Assembly (NCBI RefSeq): GCF_015595035.1
Contig: NZ_JADNRN010000003.1
Coordinates: forward strand, 372,001-436,000
Source: Marinibium conchae
GTDB taxonomy: Bacteria > Pseudomonadota > Gammaproteobacteria > Enterobacterales > Alteromonadaceae
DNA length: 64,000 bases
Direction of reading: 5' to 3'
Below, one piece after another: positions 20,016-28,291 of the stretch. Positions within the stretch are counted from its first letter, which is position 1. Each line of letters starts with the position of its first letter. The position numbers and the translations under genes are program-made. Under the pieces are notes generated by a model. The model did not search any database. It was not told the origin of the DNA and saw only the letters and a program-made list of their open reading frames with translations.

Positions 20016-21308
20016 ATGAAAGTATTAGTAATTGGCGGCGGTGGTAGAGAGCACGCACTGGCATTTAAAGCAGCAGAATCAAAGTTAGTCACCGACGTTT
20101 TTGTTGCTCCTGGCAATGCAGGTACGGCACTTGAACCAAAGCTAAGTAACATCGCTATCGCAGCAGAAGATAAGCAAGCTCTACTCGATTTTGCACTTAA
20201 AGAAAAAATTGGCCTCACCATTGTTGGTCCCGAAGCTCCTTTGGTTGATGGAATTGTCGATTTATTTCGCGACAACGATTTAGTTATTTTTGGTCCGACT
20301 CAAGGCGCAGCTCAGCTTGAGGGCTCAAAAGCCTTCACCAAAGACTTTCTAGCGCGTCACAAGATCCCCACCGGCGCTTATGCAAACTTCACAGAAATTC
20401 AACCGGCCTTGGATTACGTTCGGGAGAAAGGTGCGCCTATCGTGGTTAAAGCCGATGGTTTGGCGGCTGGTAAGGGCGTTATTGTTGCCTTAACATTAAA
20501 AGAGGCCGAAGACGCGATTAAAGACATGCTAGCAGGAAATGCTTTTGGCGATGCTGGCAGTCGAGTGGTTATTGAAGAGTTTTTAGAAGGTGAAGAAGCT
20601 AGCTTTATTGTCATGGTGGATGGCAAAAACATCCTTCCTTTCGCTAGCAGCCAAGATCACAAGCGTGCATACGATAATGATCAAGGCCCAAATACTGGCG
20701 GCATGGGCGCTTATTCGCCTGCCCCAGTGGTTAGCGCAGATATTCACCAGCGCATCATGGATGAAGTTATTCGTCCGACCGTAGACGGCATGGCGAGTGA
20801 AGGTCACCCTTACACTGGCTTTTTGTATGCTGGACTGATGATTGATGCTTCGGGTACGCCAAAAGTAATAGAATACAATTGCCGTTTCGGTGACCCTGAA
20901 ACACAACCGATTATGATGCGATTGCAGTCTGATTTAGTTGGCCTATGTTTATTAGCCGAAAATAAGCAATTAGACGCAGCAAACATAGAGTTTGATAACC
21001 GCGCGGCGGTTGGTGTCGTATTGGCTGCCAATGGTTACCCAGGTTCCTACCCAAAGGGTGATGAGATATTTGGCTTAGATGAAGCCGCTAAGTTACCAGG
21101 TAAGGTATTTCATGCGGGCACTAAGTTAGATGGCGATAAAGTACTCACTAATGGCGGCCGTGTACTTTGTGCCACTGGCTTGGGTGATACAGTCACAGAA
21201 GCGCGCGAAAACGCCTATGCCTTGGTGGATGCCATCGATTGGCAAGGTGTAATGATCAGAACCGATATCGCCTATCGGGCCATCGCTCGTGAGCAGGCAT
21301 CAAAATAA
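20016..21308 (+). CDS. purD: Phosphoribosylamine-glycine ligase
   Basis: An ATP-grasp enzyme that joins glycine to phosphoribosylamine in purine synthesis. The 430 residues match the family. Visible are the N-terminal VLVIGGGGREHALAFK, the ATP-grasp KADGLAAGKGV loop, DHKRAYDNDQGPNTGGMGAYSP and the metal-binding EYNCRFGDPETQ. It follows purH in the usual purHD arrangement. Confidence 0.98.
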   Translation: MKVLVIGGGGREHALAFKAAESKLVTDVFVAPGNAGTALEPKLSNIAIAAEDKQALLDFALKEKIGLTIVGPEAPLVDGIVDLFRDNDLVIFGPTQGAAQLEGSKAFTKDFLARHKIPTGAYANFTEIQPALDYVREKGAPIVVKADGLAAGKGVIVALTLKEAEDAIKDMLAGNAFGDAGSRVVIEEFLEGEEASFIVMVDGKNILPFASSQDHKRAYDNDQGPNTGGMGAYSPAPVVSADIHQRIMDEVIRPTVDGMASEGHPYTGFLYAGLMIDASGTPKVIEYNCRFGDPETQPIMMRLQSDLVGLCLLAENKQLDAANIEFDNRAAVGVVLAANGYPGSYPKGDEIFGLDEAAKLPGKVFHAGTKLDGDKVLTNGGRVLCATGLGDTVTEARENAYALVDAIDWQGVMIRTDIAYRAIAREQASK

Positions 21309-21342
21309 AATAGCTTGACCACCATGGTATGGTTGCTTATAA

Positions 21343-21365
21343 CTAGGGTAATTAAATTACCCTAG
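21343..21365. repeat. Perfect 23-bp palindrome before prkB
   Basis: Two 11-base arms (CTAGGGTAATT / AATTACCCTAG) flank a single A. It ends 6 bases before the prkB ATG and 34 bases after the purD stop. It could be an operator or an RNA hairpin over the ribosome binding region; no T-tract follows, so it does not look like a terminator. Confidence 0.75.
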
Positions 21366-21371
21366 AAGCTT

Positions 21372-22277
21372 ATGTCTGTAAAACACCCAATTATTGCAAT
21401 AACTGGCTCCTCTGGGGCTGGCACAACCACAACGACCAATGCGATTCGGCATATATTTCGTAACTTACGCGTAAACGCCGCTTCTGTAGGCGGCGACAGC
21501 TTCCACCGATTTACCCGCCCTGAAATGGAAGTGGAAATCAGAAAAGCCCAAGAACAGGGCAAACACATCAGTTACTTTGGCCCCCATGCGAATGATTTTG
21601 AATTACTCTCGAAGTTGTTTGTGGAGTATGGCGAAACAGGCAAAGGCCAACACCGACAATATTTACACACTTTCGATGAAGCTGTGCCGTTTAACCAGAT
21701 GCCAGGCACTTTTACGCCGTGGCAGGATCTGCCAGATAATACCGATCTACTTTTCTATGAAGGACTGCATGGCGGCGTTGAAACCGATAAGGTCGATGTT
21801 GCCTCTCAAGTAGATCTATTGGTAGGCATGGTGCCCATAGTGAATTTGGAGTGGATCCAAAAGATCGTGCGCGATACCACCGACCGAGGCCATTCTCGGG
21901 ATGCGGTAATGAGCAGCATCGTTCGCAGCTTAGATGATTACTTTCACTACATCACACCTCAGTTTTCGCGCACTCATGTTAACTTTCAGCGCGTACCAAC
22001 CGTTGATACATCAAACCCCTTCAGTGCTCGTGAGATCCCCACTCAGGACGAAAGTTTTGTCGTTGTGCGTTTCAGACGAGAAATGAAAAGTGTCGACTAC
22101 CCCTATCTTTTGAAGATGATTGATGGTGCTTTTATGTCGCGTGTCAACACTATTGTGGTGCCGGGCGGCAAAATGGGTTTAGCCATGGAGCTTATTCTTA
22201 CACCTTTGATTGAAGAACTTTTGGATAAAAAACGAAGAGCCGGTTATCAGATGGACTGGCTAGCAGAGAAAAAATAG
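21372..22277 (+). CDS. prkB: Phosphoribulokinase, heterotroph type
   Basis: A P-loop kinase of 301 residues related to phosphoribulokinase/uridine kinase. The Walker A is GSSGAGTTTT, followed by GGDSFHRFTR and FYEGLHGGV, with RDTTDRGHSRDAV in the catalytic lid. This form is widespread in Gammaproteobacteria that lack Rubisco (compare Escherichia coli prkB), and no Rubisco gene is seen here. Its physiological substrate in such hosts is uncertain. The ATG lies directly behind a 23-bp palindrome. Confidence 0.92.
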   Translation: MSVKHPIIAITGSSGAGTTTTTNAIRHIFRNLRVNAASVGGDSFHRFTRPEMEVEIRKAQEQGKHISYFGPHANDFELLSKLFVEYGETGKGQHRQYLHTFDEAVPFNQMPGTFTPWQDLPDNTDLLFYEGLHGGVETDKVDVASQVDLLVGMVPIVNLEWIQKIVRDTTDRGHSRDAVMSSIVRSLDDYFHYITPQFSRTHVNFQRVPTVDTSNPFSAREIPTQDESFVVVRFRREMKSVDYPYLLKMIDGAFMSRVNTIVVPGGKMGLAMELILTPLIEELLDKKRRAGYQMDWLAEKK

Positions 22278-22390
22278 TTCGAAATAAATAATGCGTCTCA
22301 CCAATGAGTTAGCACATTTTTTAATCAAAATTCATTTTCGCATATTGTATAAAAACACCAAGATGCTATCTTAAAGGGGTAGTGAAGAAA

Positions 22391-22450
22391 AACAGCTAAT
22401 TTGTTGATTGCGTAAGTTAGCTGTACCGCCGTTTATCGGCGGTTTTTTTT
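22391..22450 (+). terminator. Double hairpin ending in an intrinsic terminator
   Basis: An outer helix pairs ACAGCTAA (about 22392-22399) with TTAGCTGT (about 22417-22424). Directly after it, ACCGCC / GGCGGT with a seven-base loop (22425-22443) runs into eight Ts. The second hairpin is a standard terminator. It lies over 110 bases past the prkB stop, so the pair could be the 3' part of a small RNA rather than a plain prkB terminator. Confidence 0.75.
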
Positions 22451-22538
22451 GCCTGTAAAAAAGCGATGTTCCCATGCTTTATACTTTTGCTTTTTGGCGC
22501 TTTCCCCGCTTGTCGGACTTGCCTTTGGAAGTCACGGG

Positions 22539-22605
22539 ATTCCTACTTTCGTAGGAATGACGGTTACTTTGCGTAGGAATGACGCTTGCCTTGCGTAGGC
22601 AAGGC
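22539..22605. repeat. Clustered palindromic intergenic repeats
   Basis: ATTCCTAC-TTTC-GTAGGAAT forms a hairpin at 22539-22558. The 13-mer CGTAGGAATGACG occurs at 22550-22562 and again at 22572-22584. A second hairpin, GCCTTGC-GTAG-GCAAGGC, lies at 22588-22605. The pattern resembles dispersed palindromic intergenic repeats; the genome-wide copy number cannot be judged from this window. Confidence 0.7.
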
Positions 22606-22708
22606 CTACATCAGACACCCTTTGTAACAATCCTCTTAAACTCATCTCTTTTCGCTTGTTATTGTTTAGCTTATGATACAGTGAGTAAAAAGTGATTTAG
22701 GAAAGAGT

Positions 22709-23434
22709 ATGGGTCAGGAAACCTCAAAAATTTTAGTAGTCGATGACGACATGAGACTACGTTCGTTGTTGGAACGCTATTTAGTTGAACAAGGCTATCA
22801 GGTTAGAGCTGCAGCAAACTCTGAACAAATGGACAGGCTCCTTGAGCGCGAGAACTTCCATTTAATGGTGCTAGATTTGATGCTTCCGGATGAGGACGGG
22901 CTATCTATTTGTCGCCGTTTACGCCAACAAGAAAATGAGATCCCCATCATCATGCTCACAGCAAAAGGCGACGAAGTCGACCGCATCATTGGCTTGGAGA
23001 TGGGTGCTGACGATTACCTTCCTAAACCTTTTAACCCACGTGAATTACTTGCACGCGCTAAAGCGGTATTAAGACGTAAAACCACCGAAGCACCGGGCGC
23101 CCCATCGCAGTCTGAGCAAATCGTGTCATTTGGTAGCTATAAGCTAAACTTAGCGACTCGTGAGATGTCGGATAACGGCAAAGCCCTTACCCTAACAAGT
23201 GGCGAATTCGCGGTACTTAAATCCTTGGTAACCCACGCACGCGAGCCGCTATCACGCGATAAGCTAATGAACCTTGCTAGGGGCCGAGATTACAGTGCGC
23301 TTGAACGCAGTATTGATGTGCAAGTCTCACGATTGCGTCGTATGCTTGAAGAAGACCCTGCAAACCCACGTTATATTCAAACTGTCTGGGGCTTGGGCTA
23401 TGTATTCGTGCCCGATGGCGAATTAGATTCGTAA
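22709..23434 (+). CDS. ompR: Response regulator OmpR
   Basis: A 241-residue OmpR/PhoB-type transcription factor. The receiver domain has acidic residues in VVDDDMRLR, phosphoacceptor Asp in VLDLMLPDEDG and Lys in LPKPFNPREL. The winged-helix domain (about 135-235) includes LTSGEFAVLK, REPLSRDKLM and SIDVQVSRLRR, and ends with IQTVWGLGYVF. The similarity is to OmpR itself, regulator of osmotic and porin responses, and envZ follows directly. Confidence 0.95.
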   Translation: MGQETSKILVVDDDMRLRSLLERYLVEQGYQVRAAANSEQMDRLLERENFHLMVLDLMLPDEDGLSICRRLRQQENEIPIIMLTAKGDEVDRIIGLEMGADDYLPKPFNPRELLARAKAVLRRKTTEAPGAPSQSEQIVSFGSYKLNLATREMSDNGKALTLTSGEFAVLKSLVTHAREPLSRDKLMNLARGRDYSALERSIDVQVSRLRRMLEEDPANPRYIQTVWGLGYVFVPDGELDS

Positions 23435-23503
23435 GCTACAGCGAATGACTAAAGTAGACGCAATAGTGAGAATAAAGCAGATAGCGTTCTTGGTGTTCGT
23501 GGC

Positions 23504-24799
23504 TTGAGTATTTTCCCAAAAAGCACCTTCGGTCAAACAGTATTGCTCATTGCGGGTTTACTGATGATCAATCAAATTGTTACCTATTATTCGGTGGTGA
23601 CCTATTTTATTGCGCCGAACTACAAACAAATTAGTCAGTTAGTAGCGACTCAAGTTGACCAAATTTTTGTGCAGGGCTTACATCACAGCGACAACCCACA
23701 GAATAAAGATTTTACGGCTAAAACAGGAATACGCTTTCATACTGAAGAATCGGCCATGCACGCTGGTTTGCGCGATGCCACTCACTACCCATTCATGTCG
23801 AGAAATATATCCAAGAGCCTCGACGGTCCTACCGATGTGAGACTCACGGGAGGGGCAAATTATCTAATCTGGATACGGCCTCCTCAGGACCGCAGTATTT
23901 GGATATCGATTCCCATGCAAGGTGTCGATGAACTGGATGTATCGCCTCTCACTATTTACTTGGTAGTGATCAGTGTACTGAGTGTGTTAGGTGGGTGGTT
24001 ATTCGTAAGGCGACTCAACAGACCTTTGAGAGCATTGCAGCGCGCAGCAAAAAAAGTCGGCAAAGGACAATTTCCAGACCCCTTACCCCTTGAAGGAAGC
24101 AGTGAAATGGTGTCGGTAACCAATGCTTTCAATAAAATGTCGCAGGGTATCCATCAGCTAGAAAGCGATCGAGCCCTAATGACTGCGGGTATATCCCACG
24201 ACTTGCGCACGCCATTAACTCGCATAAGACTAGCAAGTGAAATGCTGCCAGACGACCAAGACTGGGTAAAAGATGGCATCGAACATGATATTGATGACAT
24301 GAACGCTATTATCGATCAATTCATCGACTATGCGCGTCAGGATCAACAAGAGGCAACGGAAAATGTCGACTTAAACACACTCATCAAAGAGCTGATTAAC
24401 GGACGTATTTTGGAGCCGGGGCACAGCATTGAAACTGCGCTCGACCCGTTACCAAATGCCAAGCTGCGTGTGGTAGGAATCAAACGCGTGCTCGACAACC
24501 TCATCGAAAACGCTTTTCGCTATGGTAGCGAAAATATTTTTATCAGTACTCGCGTCGATCATAAAAACAAAGCCCTTGTTTGTAATGTAAGAGACTACGG
24601 TAAGGGGATTCCTGAAGCACAACTTCCCGCTTTATTTGCGCCCTTCACCCAAGGCGATAAAGCGCGCGGTTCAGTTGGATCAGGCTTAGGTTTAGCAATA
24701 ACCAAAAGAATAGTAGAAAGTCATGGTGGGCAAATGCTATTTAGCAACCACTCTTCGGGCGGCTTAATTGCGGGCTTCACTCTTCCCTACAGCGATTAA
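23504..24799 (+). CDS. envZ: Sensor histidine kinase EnvZ
   Basis: An inner-membrane kinase of 431 residues that phosphorylates OmpR. A first membrane segment (about 8-30), a periplasmic region of roughly 110 residues, a second segment (about 150-168), HAMP (170-222), the H-box GISHDLRTPLTRIR with its phosphorylated His, an N-box (NLIENAFRYG), and G-boxes DYGKGIP and GSGLGLAI. The start is TTG. The ribosome binding site is weak, so translation may depend partly on ompR. Confidence 0.93.
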   Translation: MSIFPKSTFGQTVLLIAGLLMINQIVTYYSVVTYFIAPNYKQISQLVATQVDQIFVQGLHHSDNPQNKDFTAKTGIRFHTEESAMHAGLRDATHYPFMSRNISKSLDGPTDVRLTGGANYLIWIRPPQDRSIWISIPMQGVDELDVSPLTIYLVVISVLSVLGGWLFVRRLNRPLRALQRAAKKVGKGQFPDPLPLEGSSEMVSVTNAFNKMSQGIHQLESDRALMTAGISHDLRTPLTRIRLASEMLPDDQDWVKDGIEHDIDDMNAIIDQFIDYARQDQQEATENVDLNTLIKELINGRILEPGHSIETALDPLPNAKLRVVGIKRVLDNLIENAFRYGSENIFISTRVDHKNKALVCNVRDYGKGIPEAQLPALFAPFTQGDKARGSVGSGLGLAITKRIVESHGGQMLFSNHSSGGLIAGFTLPYSD

Positions 24800-24830
24800 A
24801 AACAAAGGTATTCCAGACACCAACAAAGAC

Positions 24831-25799
24831 TTACTTTTTTGTCTTCGCAGAGAGCAGAAACTTGTTAACTAATTCGTATGCCGCTACCACGAACAGGCCA
24901 GCCACTATACCTACCAAGCCATTTAACGCGATGCCCGTAATAGAGCCAGCAATATTGCCCAATGCAGGATATACCGCTACCACTTCAACTGAGTGCTCAA
25001 CAAAATGATGCAAGAATGGCACCCCGTGGGCAATGATGCCGCCACCGACCAAAAACGTCGCGGCGGTACCCACAATAGCAAGTGTTTTCATCAATATTGG
25101 CGCAAAGCGTAGCAAAGCTCTGCCCATTCCTCGCTGTAAGGTATCGAAGCGTCCACTTACCGACTTACGCAGCAAATAAAGGCCTAGGTCATCAATCTTA
25201 ACGATCATCGCTACAAAGCCATAAACACCCACAGTGAACAAGATACTCATTAGCGATAGCACCGTTACTTGGGTAGAGAATGGTTCAGCTTGTACTGTCC
25301 CTAAAATAATCACAATAATTTCTGCGCTAAGAACGAAGTCTGTGCGAATAGCACCTTTAATTTTGTCTTTTTCCATTGCCACTAAATCAACACTAGGGTC
25401 GCTAAGCGCGGCTAGCTTTTTTGCATGATCTTCAGCGTGACTATGTTCACCATTGGCATGCTTTGAAAAAAACTTATGGATGACTTTTTCAGCGCCTTCA
25501 AAGCAGAGGTATAAACCACCAATAATTAACAAATAGACAATTAACCAAGGCGCGAAATAGCTGATCAACAAAGCACTTGGCACTAATATCAACTTATTAA
25601 GGAAAGAACCTTTCGCTACCGCCCATACAACAGGCAACTCACGCTCTGCTTTGACACCCGACACTTGCTCTGCATTTAGTGCAAGGTCATCACCGAGTAC
25701 TCCAGCCGTTTTCTTAGCGGCAACTTTCGATAGTACTGCCACATCATCTAAAACCGTTGCTATATCGTCGAGTAGTGTTAATAAATTTGCAGCGGCGAT
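24831..25799 (-). CDS. yedI: DUF808 membrane protein YedI, apparent ATC start
   Basis: An inner-membrane protein of the DUF808/YedI family, function unknown. A GTG at 25742 would give 303 residues, but the same frame continues upstream, encoding IAAANLLTLLDDIATVLDDV. This matches the conserved YedI N-terminus (LLALLDDIATLLDDVAV). The only plausible initiation codon is ATC at 25797-25799, with AGGAGA 6 bases upstream and the hslO stop in frame behind it, giving 322 residues. Conserved KKTAGVLGDDLALNAEQV and KAERELPVVWAVAKGS follow, then about seven hydrophobic segments. It lies 24 bases after hslO. Confidence 0.88.
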   Translation of the reverse strand: MAAANLLTLLDDIATVLDDVAVLSKVAAKKTAGVLGDDLALNAEQVSGVKAERELPVVWAVAKGSFLNKLILVPSALLISYFAPWLIVYLLIIGGLYLCFEGAEKVIHKFFSKHANGEHSHAEDHAKKLAALSDPSVDLVAMEKDKIKGAIRTDFVLSAEIIVIILGTVQAEPFSTQVTVLSLMSILFTVGVYGFVAMIVKIDDLGLYLLRKSVSGRFDTLQRGMGRALLRFAPILMKTLAIVGTAATFLVGGGIIAHGVPFLHHFVEHSVEVVAVYPALGNIAGSITGIALNGLVGIVAGLFVVAAYELVNKFLLSAKTKK

Positions 25800-25823
25800 G
25801 AGCCTTCTCCTAAAAATAAATCG

Positions 25824-26720
25824 TTAATGTTGTTGGTTTTCTGCAGGAATATTTTGTGAGTGAATACTCTCTACGTCAATTGAATCGAAGCTGTATTCTG
25901 TGTGACAAAATTGGCAATTCATTTTAATACTGCCTTCTTCTTCAATAATCGACAGAAGCTCAGTTTTAGCGACGTTTCGAAGGGCGCTTGCGCTACGCTC
26001 TTTGGAACAATCGCAACTAAACTGCACTTGTTGAGGCTCGAATAAACGCACCGCTTCTTCGTGATAAAGGCGATGCAGCACCTCTTGCGCCGATAGCCCA
26101 AAGAGCTCTTCAGCCTTCAGGGTATTCATCAAGTGTGACAAATGCTCAAAACCAGGATTTTCATTCGCTTGGCTAGTTTCACTCGTTTCAGGCACCACTT
26201 GCAGCAACATACCACCGGCCTGCTCATTGCCGCTCTCATGCGAGCTGAACAACGCCACTTTGGTCAGCAATTGCTCTGATTGTAAAAAATAGTCCTCTAA
26301 ACATTCTGCCAGTGTTGGTTTGTCGAGAGCAACGATGCCTTGGTAGCGCTCGCCTTCGCTCGGCGCCAGTGTAATAGCTAAGTAGCCTTTACTAAAAAGT
26401 GATGTGAAATCCGTGGGCAATGTTTGGCTTTCATCCCAACGAGCTACGCCTCTTAACTTTTGATCATGAGTACCATTTATTACGGCATAGCGAACTGGCC
26501 CATCACTTTGAATTTGCAGAGCAACCTCGCCTTCGAATTTCAGTGTTGCAGTTAACAAACTAGCGGCTGCCATAAGTTCGCCCAGCAAACTCTGAATAAT
26601 GCTGGGGTAATGATACGACGCTAGGATCTGTTGAAAACTTGATTCCAAACGCACCAACTCGCCTCGAACACTGTGTTCTTCGAATAGAAATCGATCTAGG
26701 GTGTCTTGCTTAACGGTCAT
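25824..26720 (-). CDS. hslO: Redox-regulated chaperone Hsp33
   Basis: A cytoplasmic holdase activated by oxidative unfolding. The 298-residue protein has the N-terminal substrate-binding domain and a C-terminal zinc switch with CDC (in FSCDCSKER) and CQFC (in MNCQFCHTE), about 30 residues apart, the standard four-cysteine arrangement. It is followed by yedI and preceded by hslR on the same strand, as in the hslRO operon. Confidence 0.97.
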   Translation of the reverse strand: MTVKQDTLDRFLFEEHSVRGELVRLESSFQQILASYHYPSIIQSLLGELMAAASLLTATLKFEGEVALQIQSDGPVRYAVINGTHDQKLRGVARWDESQTLPTDFTSLFSKGYLAITLAPSEGERYQGIVALDKPTLAECLEDYFLQSEQLLTKVALFSSHESGNEQAGGMLLQVVPETSETSQANENPGFEHLSHLMNTLKAEELFGLSAQEVLHRLYHEEAVRLFEPQQVQFSCDCSKERSASALRNVAKTELLSIIEEEGSIKMNCQFCHTEYSFDSIDVESIHSQNIPAENQQH

Positions 26721-26738
26721 AATATCTCTTCATTTGCA

Positions 26739-27179
26739 TTACTGCTGTTTAAATTTAATGATTTGGCGACGCTGTTTTTTATCTGGTCGATTATCTGGTC
26801 GAGGGCTGTGAAACACACTCAACCTTCTCGCGGCAAGGTTTTTTTCACGTAAGGCGATACTCTCTGGCGTTTCTTCGTACATTAATTGAGCAAATGCTGC
26901 GGCACGCCTCTGGCCATTGACCTCTTTCACAACCACGGTTTTTTGATCAAATCCCGCCGGAACCACGATTATTGCACCCAGATCAACAATTTTACTGGGT
27001 TTCGAACGTTGCTTATTGTACTGAACCTTTCCTGATTGCACCAACTCTCTTGCGATCGCACGGGTCTTACAAAAACGCGCAGCCCACAACCATTTGTCGA
27101 TTCGAACCTCGTCGATATGGGTTTTCTTTTCAGTATTTCCAGTTTTTTTCTGTGCTTTTGCACTTTTTTGTTTTTTCAT
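26739..27179 (-). CDS. hslR: Ribosome-associated heat shock protein Hsp15
   Basis: An S4-domain RNA-binding protein that recovers stalled 50S subunits carrying nascent chains. The 146 residues have a Lys-rich N-terminus, the S4 motif VRIDKWLWAARFCKTRAIA with VQSGKVQYN, and a basic C-terminus (KKQRRQIIKF). It lies 18 bases before hslO. Upstream it diverges from gspC. Confidence 0.95.
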   Translation of the reverse strand: MKKQKSAKAQKKTGNTEKKTHIDEVRIDKWLWAARFCKTRAIARELVQSGKVQYNKQRSKPSKIVDLGAIIVVPAGFDQKTVVVKEVNGQRRAAAFAQLMYEETPESIALREKNLAARRLSVFHSPRPDNRPDKKQRRQIIKFKQQ

Positions 27180-27222
27180 GGTCTCTTTAATATAAATATT
27201 TGATCACATTGACGCTTTGCTA

Positions 27223-27251
27223 TTGTTCACAGCTGTTCGACTGGTTAATAT
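27223..27251 (+). promoter_or_regulatory. Candidate sigma-70 promoter for the gsp operon
   Basis: TTGTTC at 27223-27228 and TAATAT at 27246-27251 with a 17-base spacer, about 107 bases before the gspC ATG in the hslR/gspC divergent region. A by-eye match only. Confidence 0.3.
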
Positions 27252-27357
27252 AGAGCGTTGTGTATCCTTCCTAAACGTCTACCTTGAGTAGATGTAAAGC
27301 TAGTATAGAACTCAGATTAAATATAACCAATTAGCAATTATAAAAAGCATTGAGAGA

Positions 27358-28275
27358 ATGACAGCCAACTTATCAGTACAAAGCCTTACAAAAACTTACC
27401 ACTTGCATCAAGGAAAGCTTATCCTTGCCGTGGTTGTGCTTTTATCATTGTACCTTCTCGCTTTTGCTGCAGAACTAACATGGCGCATCTTACCTCAGCC
27501 AGAATCGAAAGCGGCAAACGTTTATAATGCTAACACAAACACTAGCCGCTCGAATTCGGCAAGACTTGATATTAGCCCTCTTACTAGAATAAATTTGTTT
27601 GGCAATCCAGAAGCAAAACCGGTGGTCGAAGAAACAGAAATTACCGAAGCACCTGAAACAAAACTCAATCTTACCTTAACTGGTGTGGTTTCGAGCACAG
27701 ATCCCAAGATAGGCGCGGCTATTATTGAAAACGCAGGTAAGCAAAACACTTATGGCGTTGGCGAGAAAATTGACGGCACGAATGCGACTCTCGATGAACT
27801 TTACGTCGACCGAGTAATTATTAAAAATCGCATGGCTCGCGAGACACTCATGCTCGATGGTATTGATTTTGATGAAGCCAACCAGCAACGTGAACAGCGT
27901 CAACAGAATTCACAAGCTGCTGTTCAAGGCCCGGTGCTAGGGAACAGCGCAAGCGAGCGAGTGAAAGAAGCGCGGGCGAAACTCAAAGATTCCCCAGCCA
28001 GTTTCACTGACTATATGTCGATTCGCCCGCATGCGCCGCAGGGTGAGCTAGTGGGTTACCAAGTATCACCGGGCAAAGAACCTGAATTTTTTAACGAGCT
28101 TGGCTTACGCTCAGGCGACGTGATTACAGATATTAACGGGATCGACTTAACCGATCCACAACAAGCATTTGAAGCAATTAATATTCTTCGGGAAGCCCAA
28201 GAGCTGCAACTCGAAATATTACGAGGCGATGAAGCGATATCATTAGATATCGAAATTCCATCGTCTGACGAATAA
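27358..28275 (+). CDS. gspC: Type II secretion protein GspC
   Basis: An inner-membrane component that links the assembly platform to the GspD secretin. The 305-residue protein has a short cytoplasmic start, one membrane segment (about 20-42), the periplasmic homology region (about 75-165, with the DISPLTRINLFG start), a linker rich in Gln and Arg (195-205) and a C-terminal PDZ domain (215-300, with GLRSGDVITDINGIDL). It is the first gene of a twelve-gene operon on the plus strand. Confidence 0.95.
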   Translation: MTANLSVQSLTKTYHLHQGKLILAVVVLLSLYLLAFAAELTWRILPQPESKAANVYNANTNTSRSNSARLDISPLTRINLFGNPEAKPVVEETEITEAPETKLNLTLTGVVSSTDPKIGAAIIENAGKQNTYGVGEKIDGTNATLDELYVDRVIIKNRMARETLMLDGIDFDEANQQREQRQQNSQAAVQGPVLGNSASERVKEARAKLKDSPASFTDYMSIRPHAPQGELVGYQVSPGKEPEFFNELGLRSGDVITDINGIDLTDPQQAFEAINILREAQELQLEILRGDEAISLDIEIPSSDE

Positions 28276-28291
28276 AACAAAAGGGTTTATT

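Larger units (their letters stand above)
22278..22708. other. Structured intergenic region between prkB and ompR
   Basis: 431 bases without a protein gene. It contains a two-hairpin element ending in a T-tract (22391-22450) and a cluster of palindromic repeats (22539-22605), both listed separately. The remainder is AT-rich upstream of ompR; no secure ompR promoter was identified. Confidence 0.6.

Noticed and set aside
21343-21365. Terminator after purD
   Set aside because: The palindrome has no T-tract and directly abuts the prkB start.
22539-22605. CRISPR array
   Set aside because: Only two copies of a 13-mer with hairpins, no regularly spaced unique spacers and no cas genes nearby.
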